Below are positions 7,465-15,738 of a DNA stretch of 64,000 bases, in pieces. The stretch is taken from contig CAZZJC010000001.1 of NCBI GenBank assembly GCA_964654285.1, positions 219,486 through 283,485 on the forward strand. The letters are read 5' to 3'. The notes beneath the pieces were generated by a model. It did not search any database and had not been told where the DNA came from. It was given only the letters and a program-made list of their open reading frames with translations. The position numbers and the translations under genes were made by a program. Positions within the stretch are counted from its first letter, which is position 1; each line of letters begins with the position of its first letter. This DNA comes from BJHQ01 sp964654285. Its GTDB lineage: Bacteria; Planctomycetota; UBA11346.

Positions 7465-8634
7465 ATGACCCTCGTCAGCGAAGAGACCGCCCACCTGCAG
7501 CAGGCGCAGACGCCGATCGTCAAGCCGTCATCGGCCGGCCTGACCTCCGGCGAACGCGTGGTGCGCTGCCTGGCGGGTGGCAGCATCGATCGCGTCCCCT
7601 TCGGGGTCGGGCTTGGATGGCATCCCTGGGGCGAGACCTGGAAACGCTGGCAGCGGGAATCGGGTCTGCCCAAGCTCGATCCGGCGCGCGAACTCGGCTA
7701 CGATCCCAGTTTCGCCCTGCCGCGCATCGAACCGGGGGTCTTTCCGCCCTTCCCGGTGCAGGTGCTCAGCGAGGACGAGAACTACCGCACCGTGCGCGAC
7801 GGGCGCGGACTGATCCGGCGCGAGCTGAAGGGCAGCGGCAACATGCCCGAATTCATCGGCGGCCCGGTGAAGACCGAGGCGGACTGGGAACGCTTCAAGC
7901 GCGAGCGCCTGGATCCGGCCGCTCCGGGGCGCATCGGCGAGGACTGGTCCGCCTTCCGCGCCCGCCTGGCCCAGACCGGCGAGGCGGTGCAGGTCGGGGT
8001 GTTCCCCTGGGGCATCTTCGGCACCCCGCGCGATTTCCTCGGGGTCGAGAACCTGCTCGTCGACTTCTGCGACCGGTCGGAACTGATCCACGACATGATG
8101 GAGACCCTCACCAGCCTGTGGCTCGACCTGTGGGAACGCGTCGCCGCCGAGGTGCAGATCGACCATATCCACATCTGGGAGGACATGTCCGGGCGCCAGG
8201 GCTCGCTGATCTCGCCGCGCATGGTCGAGAAGTTCATGATGCCGTGCTACGACCGCATCGTCGCCTTCGCCCGCGGCCACGGCGTGCGGGTGATCTCGGT
8301 CGACAGCGACGGCGACGTGAAGCAGCTCGTGCCGATCATGAAGGCGCATGGCATCAACGCGTTCTTCCCCTTCGAGGTGCAGGCCGGCTGCGACATCGAA
8401 CGCTACCGCGACCAGTACGCCGACCTCGGCCTGTGGGGCGGTCTCGACAAGCGCGCCCTCGCCCTCGGCCGCACCGCCATCGACCGCGAGGTCGAACGCT
8501 GCGCCCGGATGTGCGAACGCGGCCGCTACCTGCCGATGTTCGACCACCTCATCCCGCCCGATGTCCCCTGGGCCGACTTCGTCTACGCCGCCGGCCGCAT
8601 CCGCCGGGTCTGCCATGGGCAGTCGCTGGGGTGA
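7465..8634 (+). CDS. Uroporphyrinogen decarboxylase-like (URO-D superfamily) protein
   Basis: A 389-residue member of the URO-D superfamily, which includes haem-pathway decarboxylases and cobalamin/corrinoid methyltransferases such as MtaA. LTSGERVVRCLAGGSIDRVPFGVG is the usual opening; IDHIHIWEDMSGRQGSLISPRMVEKFMMPCYDRIV and VRVISVDSDGDVKQLVPIMKAHGINAFFPFEVQAGCDI are core blocks. It is unlikely to be true HemE: length and motifs match the divergent catabolic type common in PVC bacteria, and there are no other haem genes nearby. It sits directly after the PhyH gene under an AraC regulator, suggesting a small catabolic operon possibly handling methyl or methoxy groups; that last point is inference. 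Confidence 0.85.
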   Translation: MTLVSEETAHLQQAQTPIVKPSSAGLTSGERVVRCLAGGSIDRVPFGVGLGWHPWGETWKRWQRESGLPKLDPARELGYDPSFALPRIEPGVFPPFPVQVLSEDENYRTVRDGRGLIRRELKGSGNMPEFIGGPVKTEADWERFKRERLDPAAPGRIGEDWSAFRARLAQTGEAVQVGVFPWGIFGTPRDFLGVENLLVDFCDRSELIHDMMETLTSLWLDLWERVAAEVQIDHIHIWEDMSGRQGSLISPRMVEKFMMPCYDRIVAFARGHGVRVISVDSDGDVKQLVPIMKAHGINAFFPFEVQAGCDIERYRDQYADLGLWGGLDKRALALGRTAIDREVERCARMCERGRYLPMFDHLIPPDVPWADFVYAAGRIRRVCHGQSLG

Positions 8635-8687
8635 GCCGGGAAACAGGCGTTGGCGAGGATCTTCTTGGAAATGACCGCCTGCCGTGA

Positions 8688-10319
8688 TCAGCCGAGATCG
8701 CGCGTCGCCTTGCGGATGATCGTGGTCGCGCGCACGTCGCCCTGCTTTTCGCAGAGCGCCGCCGCCTGGTCGAAGAACTGCTTGGCGGAGTCGCGTCGGC
8801 CGAGCAGGCCGTGCGCGTTGCCGATGCCGACCAGGACCTTGGCGTGGATCTTCTCTTCCGGTTCGAGGTCGAGGTCCTTGAGGGCGGTCTCGAACTGGGC
8901 GAGCGCGGCCTCGCCCTCGCGCAGCGCGAGATGGCACGAGCCGATCTGGTAGCGCAGCTTCGCCCGGTCGTCGGGCTGGCGGTCGCCGAGACCCGCCAGC
9001 GCGCCGCTGAGGAACCCGATCGCCTCCTGGAACTGCCCGCGCTTGGCCAGCAGCACGCCGAGCGAATGCTGGGCGCGGATGCGTTCGGAGCGGTCCTCGG
9101 GCCGGGTGCAGACGCCGACCAGCCGGCGCAGGTGCGCCTCGGCCTCGCCCAGGGCGCCGCGTTCCTGCTGGATCTCGGCCATGGTGCCGAGCACCTTGAG
9201 CTGGTCGCTGCGGTCGCCGAGGACTTTCAGGATGTCGACCCAGCGCTGCATGATCGCCAGGGCCTGTTCGTGCTCGCCGAGCGAACGGTGCAGGTTCGCG
9301 AGCGCCGACAGGGCCTGCTCCATGTGGGCGGGGTTGTTGTGCGCCTCGGCGGCGGCGAGCGACTGTTCGAAGGCGGCGCGCGCGGGCGCGGCGCGGCCGG
9401 CGCGCGCCTGGGCGGCGCCGATCAGGTAGAGCGTGCGCGAGACGCCGTCGTGGTCGTCGACGGAACGGCACAGGTCGAGCGCGCGCTGGTAGCGCTCGAT
9501 CGCCTGGTCGAGCTGGCCGCGCTTGACCTCGACCATGCCGACCCGGCGCAGGGTCTGCGCCTCCAGCATCGCATTGCCGGCCTGGCGGTGCAGGACCAGG
9601 CAGCGTTCGTGCAGGGCGATGGCGGCGGCGTGGTCGCCGCGGTCGCGCTGCATGTCGGCGAAGCGTGCCAGGGTCTCGCCGGCCTCGAAGCCGCGGCCGA
9701 GCTCCTGCGAGATCGCGGCCGAGGTCTCGTAGTTCTCGCCCGCCTCCTGCGGCCGGTCGGCGATGGCGTGGGCGGCGCCCATCAGCTCATGCACCAGGGC
9801 GCGCTGGATGCCCTTCTTGAACGCGGTGAAGATCGCGAGGGCGCGCGTGAGCGTGGTCAAGGCCGGTTCGGCCTCGCGCCGCGCGATCAGGCAGCGTGCG
9901 AGATCGACCAGGCAGAACGCGATCTGGACGTGGTCGTTGCGCTCCTCCGCGAGCTCGACCGCGCGTCTGAGCAGGCGCAGGGCTTGATCGAGATCGCCCT
10001 GTTCGACCCAGGCCGCACCGGCCAGGCCGGCCGCCTCGCCGGCGTTCTTGGCGTCGCGCGCCGCCTCGAAGACGCGCAGGGCGTCGCCGAAGACCTGGCC
10101 CGCGTCGGCGTGGTTGCCGGCCTTGGCGTGCAGACGGCCGAGATCCATCAGGCATTCGGCGCGCCGGGTCGGCCAGCCGGCCTTCTCGAAGGCTTCGGCG
10201 GCGGCGCGGAAATGCGGCACCCCGGCGGCGAGCGCGGCGCCGGTCTTCTGCTCCAGGATGAGCAGGCCCAGGCGGCGCTCGGTCTGCGCGACTTCCTCGT
10301 GCTGCTGCTGGTCGGTCAT
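8688..10319 (-). CDS. Tetratricopeptide repeat protein
   Basis: A 543-residue soluble protein made almost wholly of TPR units, with no signal peptide. Repeat signatures include LGRLHAKAGNHADAGQVFGDALRVFEAARDAKN, LAGAAWVEQGDLDQALRLLRRAVELAEERND and RVGMVEVKRGQLDQAIERYQRALDLCRS, each with the G/A-Y/L-A-P-type spacing of roughly 40 residues (about 12 units). TPR solenoids serve as protein-binding scaffolds; no enzymatic domain is present. The ATG at 10319 is preceded by GGGAG at good spacing, so it was preferred over longer in-frame readings that overlap the AraC gene upstream. Function and partner are unknown. Confidence 0.85.
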   Translation of the reverse strand: MTDQQQHEEVAQTERRLGLLILEQKTGAALAAGVPHFRAAAEAFEKAGWPTRRAECLMDLGRLHAKAGNHADAGQVFGDALRVFEAARDAKNAGEAAGLAGAAWVEQGDLDQALRLLRRAVELAEERNDHVQIAFCLVDLARCLIARREAEPALTTLTRALAIFTAFKKGIQRALVHELMGAAHAIADRPQEAGENYETSAAISQELGRGFEAGETLARFADMQRDRGDHAAAIALHERCLVLHRQAGNAMLEAQTLRRVGMVEVKRGQLDQAIERYQRALDLCRSVDDHDGVSRTLYLIGAAQARAGRAAPARAAFEQSLAAAEAHNNPAHMEQALSALANLHRSLGEHEQALAIMQRWVDILKVLGDRSDQLKVLGTMAEIQQERGALGEAEAHLRRLVGVCTRPEDRSERIRAQHSLGVLLAKRGQFQEAIGFLSGALAGLGDRQPDDRAKLRYQIGSCHLALREGEAALAQFETALKDLDLEPEEKIHAKVLVGIGNAHGLLGRRDSAKQFFDQAAALCEKQGDVRATTIIRKATRDLG

Positions 10320-10425
10320 GGCGGCTCCCGGAATGCGGTGCCGGAGCATGGCCGATCCGGCCGGCAAGTCATCCGGCAAGCCAGCCCCGCGAGGGGCGGT
10401 GTCGGGGGCACGGCGCCGGGAACGT

Positions 10426-11328
10426 TCAGGAGGCGTCGCGCGCGAGCGGGATGATGCGGCCGTCGTCCCGTGCCCCGCAATAGCGGGCGCGGAACCGGCG
10501 CGGGCTCTGGCCGACGCAGCGGGCGAAGACCCGCGACAGGTGCTGGCTGGAGGCGAAGCCGAAATCCGCGGCCAGGTTGGTGATCGGCAGGTCGGTGCTG
10601 GCGAGGGCGTGCTTGATCCCGGCGATGCGCGCCGCGAGCAGGTACTGGTGCGGGGTCTGGCCGACCTCGCGACCGAAGCGCGTGCAGAGGTGCTTGGGGC
10701 CGAGGCCGGTGCCGGCCGCGAGCTCGGCCAGGGTCCAGCGCCGGCCCGGCGCGGCGTCGATGCGCGAGCGCACCAGGGCCACCGCGCGGTGCTCGGGTCG
10801 CAGGTTTGCGGGCTCCGGTTCGACCGCCCATTCGAGACCAGCCAGGACGATGGCATCGAGCGCGATGGCCAGGGCGAGGTCGCGCCGGGCGCTGGCGCGG
10901 GTCACCGCCGAGGAGAGCAGGCCGAAGGGTGCGCGCAGCGCCTCGGCCGGGCCGGTATGGAAGCGCGGGCGCGCGCGTTGCGCCAGCGGCGTCAGATCGG
11001 GGTGCCGCAGAGCGAGCCAGCCGTCGAGGTCGATGATGGCGAAGATGAAGTGGTGGCGCACGCCCTCAACCCCGGCGAGGCGGTGCTCGAGGCCGGGCGG
11101 GACGAGATAGGCGTGGCCGGGTTCGAGCGTCACGGTGCGCCGGCGATCCTGCCAACGGGTGCTGCCGTCGAGCTGCAGGTAGATCTCCCAGGCGTCGTGC
11201 GCGTGCCATGAGATGTCGTTGCGCGAGGTCAGCCATTCGTCCCCCAGCGCCTGCAGCCAGGGCAGGGCTGGTGCGGGACGCTGGACGTGGAAGCCGGCGA
11301 GCCCATGGCAGGCGGAGAGGGGGATCAT
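10426..11328 (-). CDS. AraC family transcriptional regulator
   Basis: A 300-residue regulator with an N-terminal cupin sensor (ISWHAHDAWEIYLQLDGSTRWQDRRRTVTLEPGHAYLVPPGLEHRL) and a C-terminal AraC DNA-binding domain: WTLAELAAGTGLGPKHLCTRFGREVGQTPHQYLLAARI followed by ITNLAADFGFASSQHLSRVFARCVGQSPRRFR. It diverges from the fatty acid desaturase with 93 bases between starts, so the desaturase is a plausible target. The TPR gene lies downstream on the same strand after about 100 bases. No ligand can be assigned. Confidence 0.92.
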   Translation of the reverse strand: MIPLSACHGLAGFHVQRPAPALPWLQALGDEWLTSRNDISWHAHDAWEIYLQLDGSTRWQDRRRTVTLEPGHAYLVPPGLEHRLAGVEGVRHHFIFAIIDLDGWLALRHPDLTPLAQRARPRFHTGPAEALRAPFGLLSSAVTRASARRDLALAIALDAIVLAGLEWAVEPEPANLRPEHRAVALVRSRIDAAPGRRWTLAELAAGTGLGPKHLCTRFGREVGQTPHQYLLAARIAGIKHALASTDLPITNLAADFGFASSQHLSRVFARCVGQSPRRFRARYCGARDDGRIIPLARDAS

Positions 11329-11358
11329 GCGGAATTTTTTGTACGAACCGGATCATTC

Positions 11359-11388
11359 TGGACAAGAAAACCCTGGCTGAGCTGATAC
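11359..11388 (+). promoter_or_regulatory. Candidate sigma-70-type promoter for desaturase gene
   Basis: TGGACA at 11359-11364 and TGATAC at 11383-11388 with an 18-base spacer resemble -35 and -10 elements and point toward the desaturase start at 11422. This rests on a consensus match only. Confidence 0.3.
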
Positions 11389-11421
11389 AGTGCGACGCGA
11401 ATCTTCCGCCTGGGAACCATC

Positions 11422-12471
11422 ATGACCGAAACTCCCTCCCAACCCGTTGCGCCTGCCGCGCCCACCGCGATCCGCTGGTACCACAGCCCGGTATCGCGCG
11501 AGGACCTGCGCGACCTCCTGCGCCGCGATGATCGCCTGGCCTGGGCCCAGACCCTGGGCTTCCTCCTCCTGCTCTCCGGCACCGGGGCGGCGGTCATGCT
11601 CGCGGGATTCGCCGGGGTGTGGTGGGCGGTGCCGCTATTGCTGCTGGTGCACGGCACCTGCACGCATTTCCTCATCAACGCCGTGCATGAGCTCGGCCAC
11701 GAGACGGTGTTTTCCAGCCGGCGGCTCAACCGGTTCTTCGCCGCGCTCTTCGCCTTCCCGGGCTGGATCAACCATCTCCACTTCGACGCCAGCCATGCCC
11801 GGCACCACCGCTACACCCTCTACCAGCCTGACGATCTGGAGGTGGTCGTCCCCATCCGCCTGACCCTGCGCGATTTCCTGCGCATCGCCGTGGTGGACTG
11901 GAAGCACCCGTGGGAGGAGTTCTTCAAGGCGCTGCGCTACGCGCGCGGCGGCTTCATCGGGCCATGGAACGCCACGATCTTCCCCGCCGACAAGCCTGCG
12001 GACCGCGTCCCGGTGATGCGCTGGGCACGCTTCCTGGTCGTCGGCCATCTGCTGATCCTGGCCGCCTCCGCAGCCCTCGCCTGGTACCACCACCCGGCCT
12101 GGCTGCTGCTGCCGCTGGTGGTGAGCTTCCCGAACGTATGGGGCGGCTGGCTCCAGTGGCTCTGCAACAATCCCCAGCATGCCGGCATGGAGGACCGCGT
12201 CCCCGATGCGCGCCGCTGCTGCCGCACCATCCTCCTCAACCCGGCGCTGCAGTTCCTGTACTGGCACATGAACTACCACATCGAGCACCACATGTTCGCC
12301 GCCGTGCCCTGCTACCACCTCGGACGGCTGCATCGGCTGATCCGTTCCGACCTGCCGACCTGCCCGGTCGGCCTCGTCGCGACCTGGCGCGAGATCCTCG
12401 CCATCCAGCGCCGCCAGGAGGCGGATCCGCTCTGGCGGCCGCAGGTCGTCCTGCCGGCGGCCACCGCCTGA
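11422..12471 (+). CDS. Fatty acid desaturase
   Basis: A 349-residue integral membrane di-iron desaturase. The three histidine boxes are visible: HELGHE (about residue 89), HARHH (about 125) and HIEHH (about 286). Hydrophobic helices lie around residues 35-75 (LGFLLLLSGTGAAVMLAGFAGVWWAVPLLLLVHG) and 200-235. These enzymes introduce double bonds into acyl chains at the cytoplasmic membrane with electrons from ferredoxin or cytochrome b5-like donors. Regioselectivity cannot be told from sequence, and related enzymes act on sphingolipids or carotenoids. The divergent AraC gene suggests conditional expression, for example in membrane adaptation. Confidence 0.9.
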   Translation: MTETPSQPVAPAAPTAIRWYHSPVSREDLRDLLRRDDRLAWAQTLGFLLLLSGTGAAVMLAGFAGVWWAVPLLLLVHGTCTHFLINAVHELGHETVFSSRRLNRFFAALFAFPGWINHLHFDASHARHHRYTLYQPDDLEVVVPIRLTLRDFLRIAVVDWKHPWEEFFKALRYARGGFIGPWNATIFPADKPADRVPVMRWARFLVVGHLLILAASAALAWYHHPAWLLLPLVVSFPNVWGGWLQWLCNNPQHAGMEDRVPDARRCCRTILLNPALQFLYWHMNYHIEHHMFAAVPCYHLGRLHRLIRSDLPTCPVGLVATWREILAIQRRQEADPLWRPQVVLPAATA

Positions 12472-12534
12472 TCCGGGTCGAAGCGGTGCGCGGTGCAGCA
12501 TTGCCGTGCAGGGGCTGCGGCTAGCCTGCCGGCT

Positions 12535-13128
12535 ATGAAAAAGATCCTCGCCCCCGCCGCCATCCTCCTCGCCACCGCGCCGGTGCTGCTCGGACATCCC
12601 GGTCACGCAGAGACCGGCGCCGCTGCCGGGGCCGTGCATCCCCTCCACGGTCTCGACCACCTCCTGGCGATGCTCGCGGTCGGCCTGATGGGCCTGCGCT
12701 GCGCCAGCGGGCCGGTCGGCAACCGGCATGCGCTCTGGCTGGTGCCGGCGACCTTCATGGCCGCGATGGCCGCCGGTTCCGGCCTCGGCCTCGCCGGCGT
12801 GCCGATGCCGGGCGTCGAATGGGGCATCGCGCTCTCGGTGCTGGTGTTCGGCGCGATCGTCGCGCTCGGCACCGCGCCGCGCACCTGGGTCGCCTGCCTG
12901 GTCGCGGGCGCGTTCGCCCTGCTGCACGGCCACGCCCACATCGCCGAGATGACCGGCACCAGCGTCCTGGCGTATATGGGCGGCTTCCTGGCCACCACGG
13001 GCCTGCTGCATGCTGGCGGCGTCCTCGCCGGCTGGTGGATCGTCCGCGCCTGGAGCACCGGCATCGTCCGCCTGGCCGGGGCCGGCGTGGCCCTTGCCAG
13101 CGTCAGCTTGTTCGCCGCCCTGTTGTAG
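12535..13128 (+). CDS. HupE/UreJ family nickel/cobalt permease
   Basis: A 197-residue protein with an N-terminal signal sequence (MKKILAPAAILLATAPVLLG) and six or so hydrophobic helices. The family signature HPLHGLDHLLAMLAVGLMGL and the later FALLHGHAHIAEM are the histidine-rich metal-binding motifs of HupE/UreJ transporters, secondary Ni2+ (or Co2+) importers. No hydrogenase or urease genes occur in the window, so its metal client is unknown. The ATG at 12535 was chosen because the signal peptide begins there; the in-frame ATG at 12493 adds only a short non-hydrophobic extension. A strong hairpin follows the gene. Confidence 0.88.
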   Translation: MKKILAPAAILLATAPVLLGHPGHAETGAAAGAVHPLHGLDHLLAMLAVGLMGLRCASGPVGNRHALWLVPATFMAAMAAGSGLGLAGVPMPGVEWGIALSVLVFGAIVALGTAPRTWVACLVAGAFALLHGHAHIAEMTGTSVLAYMGGFLATTGLLHAGGVLAGWWIVRAWSTGIVRLAGAGVALASVSLFAALL

Positions 13129-13151
13129 CCGCGCACGCCGCCATCGGCATG

Positions 13152-13192
13152 AAACGACAAAACGCACGGTTATACCGTGCGTTTTGTCGTTT
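13152..13192. terminator. Perfect 19-bp hairpin between convergent HupE and tRNA-Leu
   Basis: A perfect 19-base inverted repeat (13152-13170 and 13174-13192) with only three loop bases (TAT). AAACGACAAAA lies on the left arm and TTTTGTCGTTT on the right, so either strand reads a stem ending in T-rich sequence. It sits between the plus-strand HupE stop and the 3' end of minus-strand tRNA-Leu, as expected for a bidirectional terminator. Confidence 0.75.
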
Positions 13193-13198
13193 GCGTCG

Positions 13199-13282
13199 TG
13201 CCCGGGACAGGACTCGAACCTGCACGCTTTTGAGGGCGCTAGGACCTGAACCTAGTGCGTCTGCCAATTCCGCCACCCGGGC
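13199..13282 (-). tRNA. tRNA-Leu (anticodon CAG)
   Basis: An 84-base type II tRNA. Read on the minus strand: acceptor GCCCGGG pairs with CCCGGGC, discriminator A, anticodon stem CTAGG/CCTAG around loop TTCAGGT giving anticodon CAG, a long variable arm (CGCCCTCAAAAGCG) and T-arm GCAGGTTCGAGTCCTGT. CCA is not encoded. The long variable arm and CAG anticodon make the Leu identity secure. Confidence 0.96.
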
Positions 13283-13375
13283 TGGACGGCGAGGCGCGGA
13301 AGCTAGGGTCACTTCCATGATGATCAAGCGGATGTCTGCCGGCAGGGGGCGGCGGTCGCCCGGATGGGGACGGCC

Positions 13376-14158
13376 ATGCGGCTGAAGCCCCCGGGCGCGC
13401 TGGTGCACGCGATCGCCTGGGGCCTGACCCGGTCGCTGACCTTCCACACCTACGGCGTGGCCAACCTGCGCCGCGCGGTGACGATGTCGCCCACCGGTTC
13501 CATCGTCGCGTGCCTGTGGCACCAGAGCCTCTTCGCCGCGATCGGCGGCAATGCCGCCATGACCCGGCGCGGCATCCGCGTCGCCGCGCTCGCCAGCCTG
13601 TCCGGCGACGGCGCCATCATCGCGGACTATCTTCAGCGCATCGGCATCCGCCCGATCCGGGGTTCGTCGGCGCGCGGCGGCGCGCGCGCGGCCAAGGAGC
13701 TGATGCAGGCCATCGACGAGGGCTGGCTGCTCGCGATCGCCCTCGACGGCCCGCGCGGCCCGTGGAAGGAGGCCAAGACGGGGCCCCTTGAACTCGCCCG
13801 CCGCCATCGTCTGCCGGTGCTGCCGGTCGCCGCCCGCGCCACGCGCGAACTCTGCTTCAAGCGTTCGTGGGACCGTTTCCGCCTGCCCCTGCCGCGCGCC
13901 CACGTCGCGTTGTGCTACGGTGAACCCTACCTGCTGCCCGAGGCCGAACCCGACGCCGCCGAACTGGAACGCCGCCGCAGCAGCCTGGCCGCCCAGATCA
14001 ACGGCCTGGAGGCCTTCGCGTCGCGCCTGGCCGGACGGCGCGACCTCGGTCCGCCCGCGCACGCGTTGGCGTGGATGCACGCCGCAGAACGGTCGCAGCC
14101 GGAACCCAGGCCTGGGGTGGCGTCGTCCCCTGCTGACGCAGCATCCGCGCATGGCTGA
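13376..14158 (+). CDS. DUF374 family lysophospholipid acyltransferase-like protein
   Basis: A 260-residue protein of the DUF374/LPLAT superfamily. CLWHQSLFAAIG carries the conserved H-x-S variant typical of DUF374; DGAIIADYLQRIGIRPIRGSSARGGARAAKELMQAIDEGWLLAIALDGPRGPWKEAKTGPLELARRHRLPVLPVAARA is the signature region with RGSS and DGPRGP. Members are thought to transfer acyl chains in lipid A or phospholipid metabolism at the inner membrane. The ATG at 13376 has GGGGA at suitable distance; an in-frame ATG at 13364 is equally possible. The stop overlaps the next gene by 8 bases, indicating translational coupling. Confidence 0.86.
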   Translation: MRLKPPGALVHAIAWGLTRSLTFHTYGVANLRRAVTMSPTGSIVACLWHQSLFAAIGGNAAMTRRGIRVAALASLSGDGAIIADYLQRIGIRPIRGSSARGGARAAKELMQAIDEGWLLAIALDGPRGPWKEAKTGPLELARRHRLPVLPVAARATRELCFKRSWDRFRLPLPRAHVALCYGEPYLLPEAEPDAAELERRRSSLAAQINGLEAFASRLAGRRDLGPPAHALAWMHAAERSQPEPRPGVASSPADAASAHG

Positions 14159-15680
14159 TCGCACTCCGATCGATCACGATCACCCCCGGTCCCGCTTCCG
14201 CTGGAGCCTGGTCAGCATCGCGTGGACCATCTTCGCCATCCTGCTCGCCACGGTGATCGCCGCCGTCATCACCCGCGCGATCCTGATGGAGCGCTACCAG
14301 GCCGAACTCGCCCAGGTCCGCGCCGAGATCAAGGCCGCCGGCCTGCCCACCACGATCGAGGAGATCATCCCCAAGCCGGTGCCCGAGGCCGAGGACGCGG
14401 CGCCGCTCTGGTACCAGGTGTTCGGGATCATGACGGCGGGGACGTTTTCGACCGCGAAGCGGGCGCGGATCACCACGGCCAAATCGATCGAGGCGATGCT
14501 GGAGGATTCCTACGATACTGCCGATAAATCAAATAAACGTTCGCGAAAGGATTTGCCGACACCCGAGGAAGCAGTACTTTTTCTTGCGCGCCAGGATGCT
14601 GTCAGCGAATTGTGGAGTTTGGCCGCCGAGGCGTCGCGTCGGCCGTATTGCCGATTTCAGCGGGAGTGGTCAGCGGGGGCCTATGCCCGCATGCCAGAAT
14701 TGACCCATATGCTTTCCTTGGGAAAGCTACTGATATGGCGTGCGCATTGCCAGTTTGCGCTAAACCAGGATGAAGCGGCATTGCAGACCTTGGCTATCTT
14801 GGCCGGTGCAGCTCGACATTTCCGTCAGGGGCCATTGACGACCTCTTCATTGATCGGAAGAGGCCTGGATGGGATGGTTGTTGGCGAGATTCAACGGATC
14901 CTTGCGATTCGGTTGATGCGGATTCCAAGTGAAGCACGCGCGTCCGTCCTGCCTCTTGTCGATAATCGAGAGAATCTCGTACTGATGTGCGATGGGGAGC
15001 GCATCCTATCAGGAGGATGGTTGTTCGAGCAACTTGAGAACGGCAAAGCGGATCTTTCAGATGTTGTCAAGATGTCAGACATGCTTGGAGGAGGATCCGC
15101 TGGTAGTTGGTGGAATACGGCGGTGTGGTGGGTGCGTGATTCTTGGTTCGGCACACCGTTCATCGTCCACGATCATGCGGCCTTCCTGACCATGATGACC
15201 CAATCCAGGAAGGAGATCCAAGAAACAGGATCCTGGCCCGGTGTTAATCTTGATCAGCAAAGCGGAACCTCTGTTTCCACCTCAGTTTCTCACCTTTGTT
15301 GTGGGAATGGGGTATCCCCCATGTGCCTAACTCCAGTCACCACCGTGCTTTCTTCAGGTTGGAACTTTGTTACTCGGCCTGATAGGGAATTGTTACTCCT
15401 AGATATTCAATGCCGTTTCTCCCTGGCCCTGACTGAGGTGGCCCAACGCGACGGCCAATACCCAAACGATCCCCAGGTTGCCGGCATCCCCATCCCACCC
15501 GGCCTGACCTACACCCGCGACGGCGATCGTGCGATCGTCGGTTTCGACGCCGACATGGCCAAGCAATGCAGCATCCCGCCGATGAGCCTGGTTCCGGAAA
15601 CCGACAAGGCGAAGGAATCCCAGCGCAAACGCTTCCTCTGGTACCTCGCCGCCCCGAACCAGGGGAGGTCCTCCCCGTAG
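14151..15680 (+). CDS. Membrane-anchored protein of unknown function, mosaic base composition
   Basis: A 509-residue protein, unrecognised. One N-terminal helix (WSLVSIAWTIFAILLATVIAAVITRAIL, about residues 20-47) is followed by a large extracytoplasmic part that starts with a short coiled-coil-like stretch and PEAEDAAPLWYQVFG. Proteins with this layout are common in planctomycetes and usually lack assigned function. The reading frame is intact, but base composition is not uniform: about 14510-15420 is visibly AT-richer with different codons (for example AAATCAAATAAACGT), while both ends match the high-GC neighbours. It overlaps the DUF374 gene by 8 bases, so it is probably co-expressed with it. 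The start at 14151 is chosen because the earlier frame is the shadow of DUF374. Confidence 0.7.
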   Translation: MADRTPIDHDHPRSRFRWSLVSIAWTIFAILLATVIAAVITRAILMERYQAELAQVRAEIKAAGLPTTIEEIIPKPVPEAEDAAPLWYQVFGIMTAGTFSTAKRARITTAKSIEAMLEDSYDTADKSNKRSRKDLPTPEEAVLFLARQDAVSELWSLAAEASRRPYCRFQREWSAGAYARMPELTHMLSLGKLLIWRAHCQFALNQDEAALQTLAILAGAARHFRQGPLTTSSLIGRGLDGMVVGEIQRILAIRLMRIPSEARASVLPLVDNRENLVLMCDGERILSGGWLFEQLENGKADLSDVVKMSDMLGGGSAGSWWNTAVWWVRDSWFGTPFIVHDHAAFLTMMTQSRKEIQETGSWPGVNLDQQSGTSVSTSVSHLCCGNGVSPMCLTPVTTVLSSGWNFVTRPDRELLLLDIQCRFSLALTEVAQRDGQYPNDPQVAGIPIPPGLTYTRDGDRAIVGFDADMAKQCSIPPMSLVPETDKAKESQRKRFLWYLAAPNQGRSSP

Positions 15681-15738
15681 CATCGGCTTTAACGGCCGTC
15701 GTTTCGCTGCGTTTTGTCCGGGCCAGCTCAAGCCGGCG

